Shown here in pieces: positions 26,253 through 41,363 of a DNA stretch of 64,000 nucleotides. The notes below the pieces were generated by a model. The model had not been told where the DNA came from, searched no databases, and worked only from the letters and a program-made list of their open reading frames with translations. The translations under genes and the position numbers were made by a program. Each line of letters starts with the position of its first letter. Within the stretch, counting starts at the first letter, position 1. Source of the stretch: Amoebidium appalachense (lineage: Eukaryota > Ichthyosporea); assembly GCA_963693365.1 (NCBI GenBank), contig CAVNZM010000006.1:1612001-1676000 (forward strand). Direction: 5' to 3'.

Positions 26253-29200
26253 TAAAAACGGATGAAAAGATGGGAGAAGCCTTACGTATTTGTAACGAAA
26301 AAGTGGCTGCGCTGGGAGAAGCCATATGCCTCCACTGATTGATACACAGACTGCTCTACGGACCAGCCCATTCGCGCGTCCTCCACTGGAGAATGGAAAA
26401 CCTCTTCTGGACTTTCAAACAGCGCAACTACAACAAGAACCCATCGCACAACATTCGGGCATACAATAACCACAACGTCCGGGACCAACCACTCCACATC
26501 GTATTTTGCTTGTTTATCGTCAGACGAATATGTTTTTTCCATGTGTCCGGGTTCAGCCGGAGTAGCGCGGTATTTCACCCGGAGTATGAATTCCTCCTTT
26601 CCTCCGCCCAAACTGGCCACAGGCCATTGTTCACCGGCCGGGCTGACCAGCTGAAACAAAAAGGAATTGTACAGTGCGTCAAAAAAAAAAAAAAACAGAG
26701 AGAAAAAGGAAGACAGAGAAAGAAAGAAAAGGAGAGTTCTACACACTTATATTTCTCTCACATACCTAAACTCGACCTTGCCTGCATCTATAATTTTCTT
26801 CTATACCTACCCGCCAGTCTACAAATGATCACTCGTATCCTTCAATCTCCCTTGCCAAAGCCCCTCGACATTCTCTCTTCTGCACGGTCCCGCGCACGTT
26901 TCCCGTTTGCCCTCGCAACTAGTGTGTGAAACCAGCTCCTACCCCCCCCCCCCCCCCCAAAAAAAAAAAAAAAAAAAAAAAAACCCTGGCCGTCCCTCGT
27001 CCTCCCCCCCCCCCCCCCCTCCGCCCCCTCTCCCCTCCCCCTCCCCTCCCCCTCCCCCCCGTCACACACACACATGCAGCCGTTCTTTCCTTCCCCACCT
27101 CCCTCTCCCACTTCTTCACATCTCCCACCTCCCATCGGCCGCCCTCAACCCTTCTACCCTTCTCCCCCCCCCTCCCTCCCTCCCCCCCCCCCCTTTGCCC
27201 CTTCCTCTACACCTGTCTTACGCCCCCTCACTCTCTAACCCACCAGCCCAGAGAGGTCCAACAGAGATGCACCGGCTATCTTTTCGTACCTTAGAACCAG
27301 CACACACATATACATTCCCTACGTGTATGACCAAGAAAATTCTCAACCACACAGGACCCACCTCAACAAAAACACGGCCGCACACCAAGTGCTTGATGAA
27401 GAACGGAACGTCCAGAACAGGCGGGGCATCATCGACATCTTCGGCCGGGACCCCAAGGCCAGGGGTAGCGTCGGTGTACAGCAAAGAGTCCACCCTCACC
27501 GATACCCCACACGTGACGTGCTCCGTTTCTCCTTCAAGTCTTAGAACGATGTTTTCGAGGTGCACCTCAACCTGCCCGACCAAAAAAAAAAAAAAAGGGG
27601 GGGGGGGGGGGGGGGGGGGGGGGTGGGGGGAGGGGGTTTTCAGAAAACGGACCAAACGAGGTCGGAAGGGAGGGGGTAAAGGGGAGGGGGGGGAGGGAGG
27701 TGGATGTGGAGTTTGTGAACAGATAAAAGTGTGTGTACACATATAGAGAGCACTGCATGCACTTTTATGTGCGGGTAAGTCCTTGAGTGTTCGTGCTGGT
27801 AGACTAAGATGTAGTGCGTGAGGGTGTCTATTCAGTCATGTATGAATAAATATGTGCAAAGGAGGCATTAGAACCCATGTGTATGAGCAAGTGCGGATGT
27901 GTTTGCAGAACTTGTGTATGTGCGAGCACGTAGGTGTGTGTGGGGTTGCCTGCATGTCGATCTGCCAACGCTTGTGTACAGGTGGTCACTGTGCTTGCGG
28001 GCGTGCCTGCGCAAACATGCACGAGTACATGTTGCCCCTGATTGAGTATACCAGGAGCGTGTATGTTCACGCAATGAAGTGCCTGCCTGTCCAAAACCTG
28101 TATATGCATATTATCAAGCACGAGAGTGCTCATGCTGTGTCGAACGAAGATCGTGCATTGGTCCAGGTGGTGTGTGGGCAGGGTTGGCTGTGTGCGTGTG
28201 TTCGGGTTAGATTGTATTTATTCTTGAGAGATAAAGGATGTACAACTCCTTCTACAGAAAAAGATCTCGATGGAACTCTGGGTGTGCGAGCAAAAGAAAA
28301 CTATTATCTGTGGGGTGTGTGAACTAACGGAAAGTATCAAACGTGCACTTGTGCATGTGTCTACGCAATTTCACCAAATCCAAGCGCACAGGCACGCACG
28401 TACCTTTGATATAATGCTCTCACACACACTGACAAGCAGCTGCTTGCCCTGCCCCGTTCCATACCAGCCCGCATCATCCCTCCTCTCCGCAGGTGCATAG
28501 TGAGACCCGGTGGCTGCCTGCTCTGACTCAAACGGAAGCTCATCTGGGCCTGAAATGCACAGAGGATAACATCAATTACATAATTCTCCTGTAGCCACCC
28601 CTAAAACAAATTGTCCACTGAGCGACCTACAGCTGGGAGGCAGGTGCTTTGTTCAAGTACAGCAAAAACAACGCTGTGTGCACTCAAAGAGAACACTGGT
28701 TTCATAACAAAATCGTACCAACTTACACCATAGGCCTACACTTACAGAGGTCCGGATCTATCTGCGACGCTGGCTGGGCAACGATCTCTACATCGGAGAG
28801 GGTGAGGCGGGCTCTGCCCCCAAAGAGATCCCTCCACGGTATGCTGACCTTAACTCGGCCAAGTGTCCCACTCTTGACGGCTACAGGTAAGCCGTGAAGC
28901 AGCCCGTTCAAGACCTACAAGGAGAAACTGGTTTTAGTGTCCTGAAATTAGCCAGGGAAGCAATTACGAAGCACACACCTGCACATAGCCGCTGACGAAT
29001 TGCGACAGGCAAATAAGTACAGATGCAGGTTTGCCCTTCCCATATACGCATATACACAACGCAAAGGAAGGTAAGGCTACGCACGTGAACACGCAGGTTA
29101 GATAAAAAAGGGGTGCCAGGGAGGTACCACGTACAGAGACCGTTAAAAGGGACGAGAGGAGGGAGCGATAAGGGAATGGATGGGCCGGGAGGGGGTGGGG

Positions 29201-29391
29201 GGAGGGGGTGGGGGGGGAGGGGAGACACATACCCGCACGTTCAGCCTTAGATCGTCCACAGTGATGCAACCCTCACCCAGATTCACAGTCAACTGGTCAA
29301 CCTCAATTTCGTCCAGCACATAGGGCCCTATACTTCTTTTCAAGAGAAACCGGACCAATTTTTTTTGCATCCACGCACTGTCAAAAAACAT
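4277..29391 (-). CDS. ATG2: Autophagy-related protein 2 (ATG2), lipid-transfer protein
   Basis: Bridge-like lipid-transfer protein that works with ATG9 and WIPI/ATG18 at ER-phagophore contacts to feed autophagosome growth. I traced 35 phase-consistent exons; sum 2082 aa, close to human ATG2B (about 2078). Exon ends (high to low): 29391-29233, 28914-28746, 28549-28404, 27571-27362, 26650-26286, 24908-24753, 23727-23592, 22988-22332, 21465-20990, 20458-20317, 19876-19671, 19082-19001, 18757-18622, 18375-18280, 17571-17327, 16910-16774, 16474-16371, 16049-15920, 15510-15363, 14754-14652, 14234-14176, 13684-13338, 11445-11330, 10865-10705, 10067-9960, 9439-9341, 8906-8825, 8524-8402, 7971-7824, 7157-6724, 6365-6263, 5707-5487, 5042-4950, 4576-4479, 4330-4277. 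Exon 25's donor and the last exon are tentative. Start ATG at 29391 gives the family-typical MFFDSAW chorein start. No frame breaks seen. Confidence 0.92.
9727..9821 (-). repeat. Dispersed repeat family, copy 1 (diverged)
   Basis: Shares with 23926-24046 and 57821-57930 an order of short blocks: AAAAGTAC next to a G-tract, then ACAAAGAGTAT, then a GAGCACAGCCCATTCTCCAGGG end that resembles GCAGAGCCCATCCTCAGGG of the other two. It lies in ATG2 intron 25. No coding potential recognised; a short non-autonomous element or retroposed sequence is possible. Confidence 0.5.
10085..10285. repeat. Three imperfect tandem units of about 65-68 bp
   Basis: Each unit has an AGTATAGYAAA-like start and a core GGGGTCTGTGTGATTGG; the cores start near 10111, 10176 and 10244. 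The block is in ATG2 intron 24, just upstream (sense) of the exon 25 acceptor. Confidence 0.75.
11149..11194. repeat. (GT)n dinucleotide repeat
   Basis: About 46 bp of GT on the plus strand, followed by a GCGC-rich purine-pyrimidine stretch, in ATG2 intron 23. Confidence 0.9.
11500..12850. other. AT-rich palindromic island in ATG2 intron 22
   Basis: A 1.35-kb stretch with no G/C tracts, unlike every neighbouring intron. It holds many short palindromes (TGCATGCA, ACGTACGT, GTACATGTAC, GGTAATATTACC), repeated GGTAATA/TATTACC words near 11990-12060 and 12540-12770, and a TGACGTCA palindrome at 11654-11661. No ORF of note. A decayed transposable element is plausible, but no terminal repeats were identified. 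Confidence 0.5.
18141..18202. repeat. Compound T(n)-G(n) homopolymer
   Basis: About 34 T followed directly by about 28 G, in ATG2 intron 14. Reverse orientation of the C-A compound runs. Confidence 0.9.
19270..19289 (-). terminator. Pol III T-run terminator of tRNA-Glu
   Basis: About 20 consecutive T on the minus strand, starting four nucleotides after the tRNA 3' end; far longer than the four T needed. Confidence 0.8.
19294..19365 (-). tRNA. tRNA-Glu (anticodon UUC)
   Basis: A 72-nt cloverleaf on the minus strand. The acceptor stem TCCCAAT pairs with ATTGGGA. The D arm has TGGTCTAGTGG (A box); the anticodon stem CCGCG/CGCGG encloses CTTTCAC with anticodon TTC; the T arm has GGTTCGATTCC (B box). 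No intron. Downstream in the sense direction is a T-run (plus-strand A-run 19270-19289), a strong Pol III terminator. The gene sits in ATG2 intron 11 in the same orientation as ATG2. Confidence 0.95.
19623..19668. repeat. Poly-G tract abutting the ATG2 exon 11 donor
   Basis: About 46 uninterrupted G on the plus strand; on the ATG2 sense strand this is poly-C starting at intron position 3, so the donor reads GTCCCC. Confidence 0.9.
19944..20065. repeat. Three 40-bp tandem repeats
   Basis: Near-identical units with the core TGGTACGAAGCATTACATAC starting at 19951, 19991 and 20031, differing at a few bases. In ATG2 intron 10. Confidence 0.9.
23926..24046 (-). repeat. Dispersed repeat family, copy 2
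   Basis: Starts at a G-tract, contains GTACGAAGTACGCATAC, and ends GCAGAGCCCATCCTCAGGG. Similar in order and length to the copy at 57821-57930. In ATG2 intron 6. Confidence 0.65.
24453..24630. mobile_element. Foldback (MITE-like) element with 50-bp inverted arms
   Basis: Left arm 24453-24502 and right arm 24581-24630 are reverse complements with one mismatch. The 78-bp centre itself contains a duplicated ATAAACATTAGCAGTC and C- and G-runs able to pair. Both ends are GCAGAGTTTAGGG. A transposon origin is inferred from structure; no target duplication or protein was seen. In ATG2 intron 6, preceded by a 31-bp C-tract. Confidence 0.75.
25140..25460. repeat. GGGTGT-type minisatellite
   Basis: Irregular GTGGGTGTGGGTGT repeats with TGGGTTTTGGTGTGGG variants on the plus strand, inside ATG2 intron 5. 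G-quadruplex potential is high. Confidence 0.8.
28404..29391 (-). other. ATG2: ATG2 exons 1-3: N-terminal chorein region
   Basis: Exon 1 (residues 1-53) has the amphipathic start and a VLDEIEVDQL stretch; exon 2 carries the ATG2 hallmark VSIPWRDLF (about residues 76-84), the counterpart of the VAVPWAALL segment in human ATG2A. These features separate it from VPS13, whose N-terminus lacks this motif. By family knowledge this end contacts the ER and takes up lipid; that role is inferred, not seen. Confidence 0.88.
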
Positions 29392-30331
29392 TTTCAGCCT
29401 GGACTCGCAGTCACGCGCAAAAGCTGCTGCTACAGTGCCCCCATAACAATCTGTAAGGCGGAACTGGCTTGGGTTTCCATCGCCCTAGCTTGCGAGAGCA
29501 GTATAGGCATGTGGGCCATCACAGACTATCTTCCACTTTTTCTTGGCTTCATAGTAGACATTTCTCGCAAGTATCCTTTTTCCTGCTACGCTAATGCACC
29601 TAAATAACTTGAACATCAACAAAAGCCTTCCCAGGCTTGGGCCTTTCAAAAGTCAACGCTCTCTCTCTCAGCTCGGAGTCGCCGGCGCCAGTCCTCAGTC
29701 CTACCGTCTCCTACGTCACCGGCTTAATGCAGAGAGCTTACGTAATTGTGGTTTCCCGCACTGGAGTTATGTAAGCCTGATATAAAACCGATATAAATTT
29801 TTGTAAAACTCATTTAATTAAATTTTGTTTTATATCTCCATTTATATTAGTTATGTTGTTTTTACATTTTTAAAGCTAACGCCGAGGCTAAGAATGCGAT
29901 CAGCTGGTTCATCCAATAGGAGTCGTCTATAAACCAAGCGAAGGTTGATATACAGGCATACGCAATAACAGTTCGAAGAGCAGCTTTCAGTGCAATAAAC
30001 CCGCAGAATACTGAAATATATATGGCTGTAAATTCATGTTCCGCTTTCACAGACTTGTTTGAGCTTTCCTTCTCATATGCCACTTTGCAGGGGCACGCCG
30101 TGACCGCACCCCAGATCGGATTGCCCGATCTGGCCGAATCGCGGGCACAACTTGCGGTGTAATTATCTCGCATTGTTATGTCATTATAATTTGGCATTCC
30201 TATTGGCTGGACTAAATCGTGTTTTGATTGGCCAGGCAACGGCAGCATGGGGGCCACGTCGGGCAAAAAGGCGTGGCCTGGTCCGCAGTCAGAGTGGATC
30301 CGCCCTTCCCTCTGGCACACACACCGCCAAC
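29392..30331. promoter_or_regulatory. Shared head-to-head promoter of ATG2 and ATP synthase alpha
   Basis: 940 bp between the two start codons, which point away from each other, and free of homopolymer tracts. Two inverted CCAAT boxes (ATTGG at 30202-30206 and 30227-30231) lie 100-130 bp before the ATP synthase ATG, and a CCAAT at about 29912 lies nearer ATG2. No TATA box was picked out. A bidirectional CCAAT/NF-Y type promoter is inferred. Confidence 0.55.
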
Positions 30332-35830
<5,499 letters not shown>

Positions 35831-35848
35831 ACGACCCCCCCGAAATTT

Positions 35849-35854
35849 AATAAA
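35849..35854 (+). promoter_or_regulatory. Polyadenylation signal AATAAA of ATP synthase alpha
   Basis: Canonical hexamer 19 nt after the TAA stop, followed by a GT-rich stretch; implies a very short 3' UTR. Confidence 0.75.
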
Positions 35855-36668
35855 GTAGTGTCCGGCTGTGCCAGGGGCTATGGCGTGCCGGGCATGTGTA
35901 TAGTTGCTACATACTGTGTGCAAGTGTAATCAGTGTACTTTTGTTGCTACATGTGGGGAGTTATGCACATTTATTCGCCGCACGCTCCGGCAATAGTCAA
36001 CAACCAAGATGTCATAAACGGTACTCCCTTATAACCTGGCGTGCCGCTGTGCACGTGTACCCCATATACATGTGTACGCTACATGTTGGTGTGCAGGTGT
36101 ACCTTGTGTGTGGTTGCTCTATGTGGGTGTGCAGGTGTTCAGTTTACGGGGCGCGCCATTGGATGGGTGTGAGTGCATGGCTCCTCTAGAGTTCTGCAAG
36201 TTGTGTGTACATGGTTGTCTTGGGCCCAATCATTTTTTGCCGCCCATGTAATTCATTCCCCCCCCCCCCCATACACACACACACACACACACACACATCG
36301 CCCTTCCCTGCCCTGCCCTGCCCTGCCCCGCACACCCAGGGGGGCACAAGGTGTCTAGGTCATGATGCATATGAATTCTGTGAGTTCACATAGCCGGAAT
36401 GGCACTTTACACCGAGTGTTAACACAGTGTCACATGTAGCTTGGTACCGGTGTTAACTTTCCCATTCTTTTTTTCTTAAAAAGCTTCTTCGGCCCTCTCC
36501 AGGCGTTTAACTCGTGGGATCATCACGCTCTCAGATCTTACCCCTCCACACACGCACACATGTCTATTATACACACAGACACAAAACGTGTGCACGCACA
36601 CCGACAGACACATCATGACGCGCGCGCGCACACACGCAGTGACACACACAAAACATGCGGATTCCTAC

Positions 36669-36820
36669 TTCTGGAACCGAGCAAGCGGGAACACCAATCG
36701 GGTTTTGACAATGTAACAGGAGGCATCGCACTGTGTATTGAATCTGCCAAGGTTTGCCGTAAGCTTTATTTCCCCTTTACTTTCTGTTTCAAGAGTGATA
36801 CGCGCACTTGAGTACTGTGT

Positions 36821-36866
<46 letters not shown>

Positions 36867-36876
36867 GGGGGTGGAG
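36669..36876 (+). repeat. Inverted repeat, left arm (208 bp)
   Basis: Matches the reverse complement of 37751-37958 almost base for base, including TTCTGGAACCGAGCAAGCGG at the outer end, an AAGCTTTATTTCCCC core, a long (GT)n and GTTTTGGGGGTGGAG at the inner end. The arms enclose 874 bp. Confidence 0.9.
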
Positions 36877-37029
36877 TAACAAGTTTGTCGCACGTTTTGG
36901 CAAGGCGCAGGAAATCCTTCGAGGGTGGGAACCCCCCCCCCCCTCCCCCCCCAAACAAAAAAAAAATGCGCCCCTGGTTCCCCTTGCGCTCTAAGATTTG
37001 AAGATCAGCCCCCCGGCCCCCTCCCCCCC

Positions 37030-37060
<31 letters not shown>

Positions 37061-37750
37061 ACACACACCACCCGCCTCTCCACCTTCCCCCAACGCACAT
37101 CTACACGCAAACACAAACACACACACACACACACACGGGCCCCTAGGCCTCCCCAGCGCCCTCTTCGAATTCCCCTGTGCGCATACAAACATGCACCCAA
37201 TGAATTTACCTGAGTTATTCGAATACCAATATGAGGCATTCACGTTTCACTGAATGACTTCAATATACATTCCTCACGGAATTCCTGCTCATAACCTTGA
37301 CAAATCTGAACGTACTTTGATCAATCCCCCCCCCCCTCCCTCCCTCCCTCTAAATTTTCTGAACACATCCGCAGATGATACACATACCCACACCCACCGA
37401 CACTAAGTCTTTTCCATCGACATCCCAGCACCCCCCTCCGGGCCCTCACATGCCTTTTCCTCCCGCTTCCTCCTCCCTGCGGCCCTAGACCGTTGACAAA
37501 ATGCAAATTTCGGGGAGGGGCTAGCAGGGTGGTGGTCACCGTGGTCTAGAATCTTTTTTCTTTTCTTTTTTTTTTTCTCTTTTTTTTGCCCTGTGGCTGC
37601 AATTTTGTGTTCCGAATGGCAAATCAAATTAGGAATGCTGGGGTAAAGAGAGTGGGCAGGTGATCAGTCCCGAAGAGCCCCAAAGCCGCCTTCCCTCCCC
37701 CCTCCCCCCTCCCCCCCCCCCCCTCTCCCCTCCCCCCCCCCCCCCCGGCC

Positions 37751-37760
37751 CTCCACCCCC

Positions 37761-37806
<46 letters not shown>

Positions 37807-37958
37807 ACACAGTACTCAAGTGCGCGCATCACTCTTGAAACTGAAAGTAAAGGGGAAATAAAGCTTACGGCAAACCTTGGCAGATTCAATACACAGTGTG
37901 ATGCCTCCTGTTACATTGTCAAAACCCGATTGGTGTTCCCGCTTGCTCGGTTCCAGAA
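37751..37958 (-). repeat. Inverted repeat, right arm (208 bp)
   Basis: Reverse-complement partner of 36669-36876. The internal segment is G/C-tract rich and shows no transposase-like ORF. The outer flanks ATTCCTAC and ATCCCCAC are similar but not identical, so a target-site duplication is not established. Confidence 0.9.
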
Positions 37959-38408
37959 ATCCCCACGGGGTTATATGTATACCACAGCAGAGGGTGTGAA
38001 TATGTGTGCATGAAACCTGGCCGACGGGGGTTGGTGACGGTGATGATGGTGATGGCGGTAAATTGTGGTGGGTGGGGGGGTGGGGGGTGGGGGTGGGGGG
38101 GGGGGGGGTTAGGGGGAAGGAGGAGGTGGGGGGGGCGGTTCAGAGGTTATGCCATGGAAGAGGGAGGGGGGGGGGGGGCTGGGGGGAGAGAGAGGGGGGG
38201 AGGTGGGGAGAGGGGGGATCCAGGGGTACAGGGAGTGCCGATGATGGCAGTCAAACATTAGGGTGGTGGTACTGATTGTGTCTATGAGAGATGCAGCAAT
38301 CGTACTGGTTGTGGAGTGTGAGGGGGGCGGGGAGGGGGGAAAGGGGGGCTGGCCTCAGCATGTATATAGGGCATGGGTGAGGGGAAAGGGAAGAGGAGGA
38401 GGAGGGGG

Positions 38409-38442
<34 letters not shown>

Positions 38443-39044
38443 GTCATGCTTCGGAGAAGAAAGGAGGGAGGGGACTATGGAAAATGGGGAGGGGGCGCCA
38501 CTGCATGGGAAAAGGGCTCCGCGCGGGGGCCCGCGGGAGGGGGGGGGGGGGGGGGGGGGGGAGGGGGAGGGGGGAAGCAAGTATTGGCTATGAGAAAGGG
38601 ATGGGGGAGGGGGGGGTTGACTCCTCTATTATTATGGCATGGCGTGATGTGTCATATGATGCAGCATGATCACGCCGTTGCGTGGCAAGACGATTTAGAG
38701 GGGATCATTGCACTTATAATGGCCGTTTCCCCCGACCAATCCGGAAACACGACATGGACCCTTGGTACATCATCAAAATTTAATGTGGTCTGTGAGCACC
38801 CATCTATCTCTGTGTGATGTCCTAAGTCACACAAACGCAACCGTATAGACAAGTGTGAGGTGTGTGTTTGTGTGTGTGTCTGTGGGGGAGGTGGGGGGGG
38901 GGGGGGGGAGGGGGGGGAGTGTGTGCACGCTCATGTGTGCCGGTGTGCACGTGCACGTGTGGGCATGTGTGTGTGTGCGTGTGTGTGTGTCTGTGCCGGT
39001 GTGCGTGTGTGTGTGTGTGTGCATCTATATATATATGTGTGTGT

Positions 39045-39075
<31 letters not shown>

Positions 39076-39799
39076 CGTATGTATGTGTGTGTGTGTGTGT
39101 GCTTGGTTGTTCGTGTGTGTGTCTTTGTGCATGTGTGATGTGCCTGGGCATGTGTGTGTGTGCGCGCGCGCACGTGTGTCTTTTGTGTGTCTGAGTGTAT
39201 TGGGAAGCCGGTTGTGAGGGTTTGGGGGGAGGGGGGAGCGGGGGGTGAGGAAGGAGCCGGGGGACCGTGGTCTTCCCTCCCGTTAAGGTTTGACTGCAAC
39301 CCTGAATGCTCTTCCTTGCTTTGACCCCCCCCCCTCCCCCCCCCCCCCCTCCATCCCCCCCAACCCCTGTACCCCCCTCCGTCTCCCTGGTCAATCAGCA
39401 ATTCCTTTTTGACCAAATCCTCATGCAAGCCCGCTTCCCTCCATCTCTCCCTGTCAACTTTTGCTGGCTAATCTTGCTGGGTCTTGCTGAACTTTCATTT
39501 TCCTCCAGACCCCCTCTCCCCTCCCCCTTTGCCCCCCGCCCTCATTCCCTCTCATCCCCCCTCTCCCCCCCCCACATGCCACCCCGGGGCCTCGCATCCC
39601 TTCCTTTCTCCCCCGCCTCGCCCAGTCATCAATTGCTCTTCCACCTTCATTCTCTTGTAAGGGTACGAAGAAAAGTTCAAACTGGAAGCGAGGATGGAGA
39701 GTAGCGGTGCAAAACGATTCGAATGGAACCACGTGGTGGGTGGACAGACCAATTGAGTAGAGCTGGGAGGGGGAGGTAGGGTGAGGGAAGGGGGAGCAA

Positions 39800-39834
<35 letters not shown>

Positions 39835-39922
39835 GGGAGGGGTGGGGGGGGGGGAGAGGGGGGGGGGGGTGCTCTAAACAGCTACGTATTGACGAACCGG
39901 GCATCGTGGAATCATGGGGGAA

Positions 39923-39956
<34 letters not shown>

Positions 39957-40213
39957 CATGAACTTGAATAATATAAAGGAAAATGCACGGCACAAAATAC
40001 CATATATAGCGTGCGGCTATTGCTTTAGCCAATCAGATCGATGGTTGTCTGACTCATGTTTTCATCTGATCACTGCACATGCCTTGAACCCTTACAAGAA
40101 AAATACAAAATTACACTGGGCAGCTAAACTATGAGAACTGCGATTCATGATAGGTATGGGTGGGTACGGGGAGGGTGAGGGTGTGGGTGGGGGTTGGGAA
40201 GGGTATGGGTGGG

Positions 40214-40215
<2 letters not shown>

Positions 40216-40263
<48 letters not shown>
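40216..40263. repeat. Poly-G tract
   Basis: About 45 G in a row on the plus strand in the spacer upstream of the CD36-like 3' end. Confidence 0.9.
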
Positions 40264-40264
<1 letters not shown>

Positions 40265-40572
40265 GGGGAGGTCCCTAATACTTTCCCATCTCTCCCTACC
40301 CCATCCACCCTTGTTTTGCAGTTTGAAACACAAATCGGCAAACCCATTGCTACAATGCTTGCGGCTTGTTCACTTGGGTGTGTGCGTGTCGTGTGTGTGT
40401 GGTGTGAGTGTGTTCTTTCCCTTTTTTTATTTTTATTTTGAGGGGGGGGGCGAAAGGGAGGGAAAGGGGGGGAGGGGGGAGGGGAGGGGAGGACAGGGGG
40501 GAGGGGGAGGAGAGGGGAGGGGGACAGCAAGGTTAGTACTTAGCCTTATTTTGGGGTTGGGGTTGGGGAGCC

Positions 40573-40574
<2 letters not shown>

Positions 40575-40617
<43 letters not shown>
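40575..40617. repeat. Poly-G tract
   Basis: About 43 uninterrupted G following GAGCCCC. Confidence 0.9.
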
Positions 40618-40619
<2 letters not shown>

Positions 40620-40825
40620 TGGCGTGCTAATGTGTGTTTGGTGGTAGTGGTGGTGGTGGTGTGTGTTTTTGTGTGTGGGGGGGGGGGGGGAGGGGGTGGG
40701 GGGGATGGGAGGGGGCCGGAGGGAGGGTAGGGGAGGAGGGGGTAAGGTGGGACGAACGGGGTTTGGTGCAGCCCGTGCACAGGTGCCTAACTTTGCCTGT
40801 GTGCATGGTGTCCCTCTGGTGTGTG

Positions 40826-40866
<41 letters not shown>

Positions 40867-41067
40867 CGTGCGTGTGTGCGGCGCGTGTGCGAGTGCGAGT
40901 GCCAGTGTGAGTGTGAGTGTGCGCGCTTGTGCATGTCCATGCATTTCTAGTGTGCGTATGTTGCACTTGCACGGGGAAAGGGTAGAGCAAGGTGGTCTTT
41001 CTATGCCTCGAGTAAGCAGTGAAACCCAGTATATATCTATTTGCAGGTAGCACCAGGCCACACCATA

Positions 41068-41073
41068 TTTATT
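41068..41073 (-). promoter_or_regulatory. Candidate polyadenylation signal of the CD36-like gene
   Basis: AATAAA on the minus strand about 290 nt after the stop codon; a long but reasonable 3' UTR. Confidence 0.5.
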
Positions 41074-41363
41074 AAAAAGATATTGACAGCGGAAATAAAA
41101 TGAATGTAGTCGGTATTACATTGGAATTTAAAATTAACACATACGGCAAGATTAGAAGCCAGCGCGTAAAAACGTAAATATAGCTAATTAGCAGCGGAGT
41201 CATTTGGCCACCTGTGCATCTGATGTACACATCCGCTAACTCGTTACCGAAGACATACAAAAAAAAGGTGTGTGCATTCGCGTATGCCACCTTTGGCCGG
41301 CAGCACATATTAACCCATTAACACAAAGTGTCTCTACCCTTACCCTTAAACATATATGCGCAT

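Larger units (their letters stand above)
35855..41067. other. Spacer between ATP synthase alpha and the CD36-like gene
   Basis: No gene recognised in about 5.2 kb. It contains a 208-bp inverted repeat pair (36669-36876 and 37751-37958), heavy G tracts (38050-38590, 39800-39950, 40216-40263, 40575-40617), C-rich stretches (36930-37070, 37690-37760, 39330-39600) and (GT)n around 38860-39170 and 40826-40870. Two convergent transcription units end here. Confidence 0.6.

Noticed and set aside
4277-29391. VPS13 as identity for the large minus-strand gene
   Set aside because: The chorein start is shared, but the VSIPWRDL motif, the LYGG strip, and the C-terminal RLDYGGK and QRGVASF blocks are those of ATG2.
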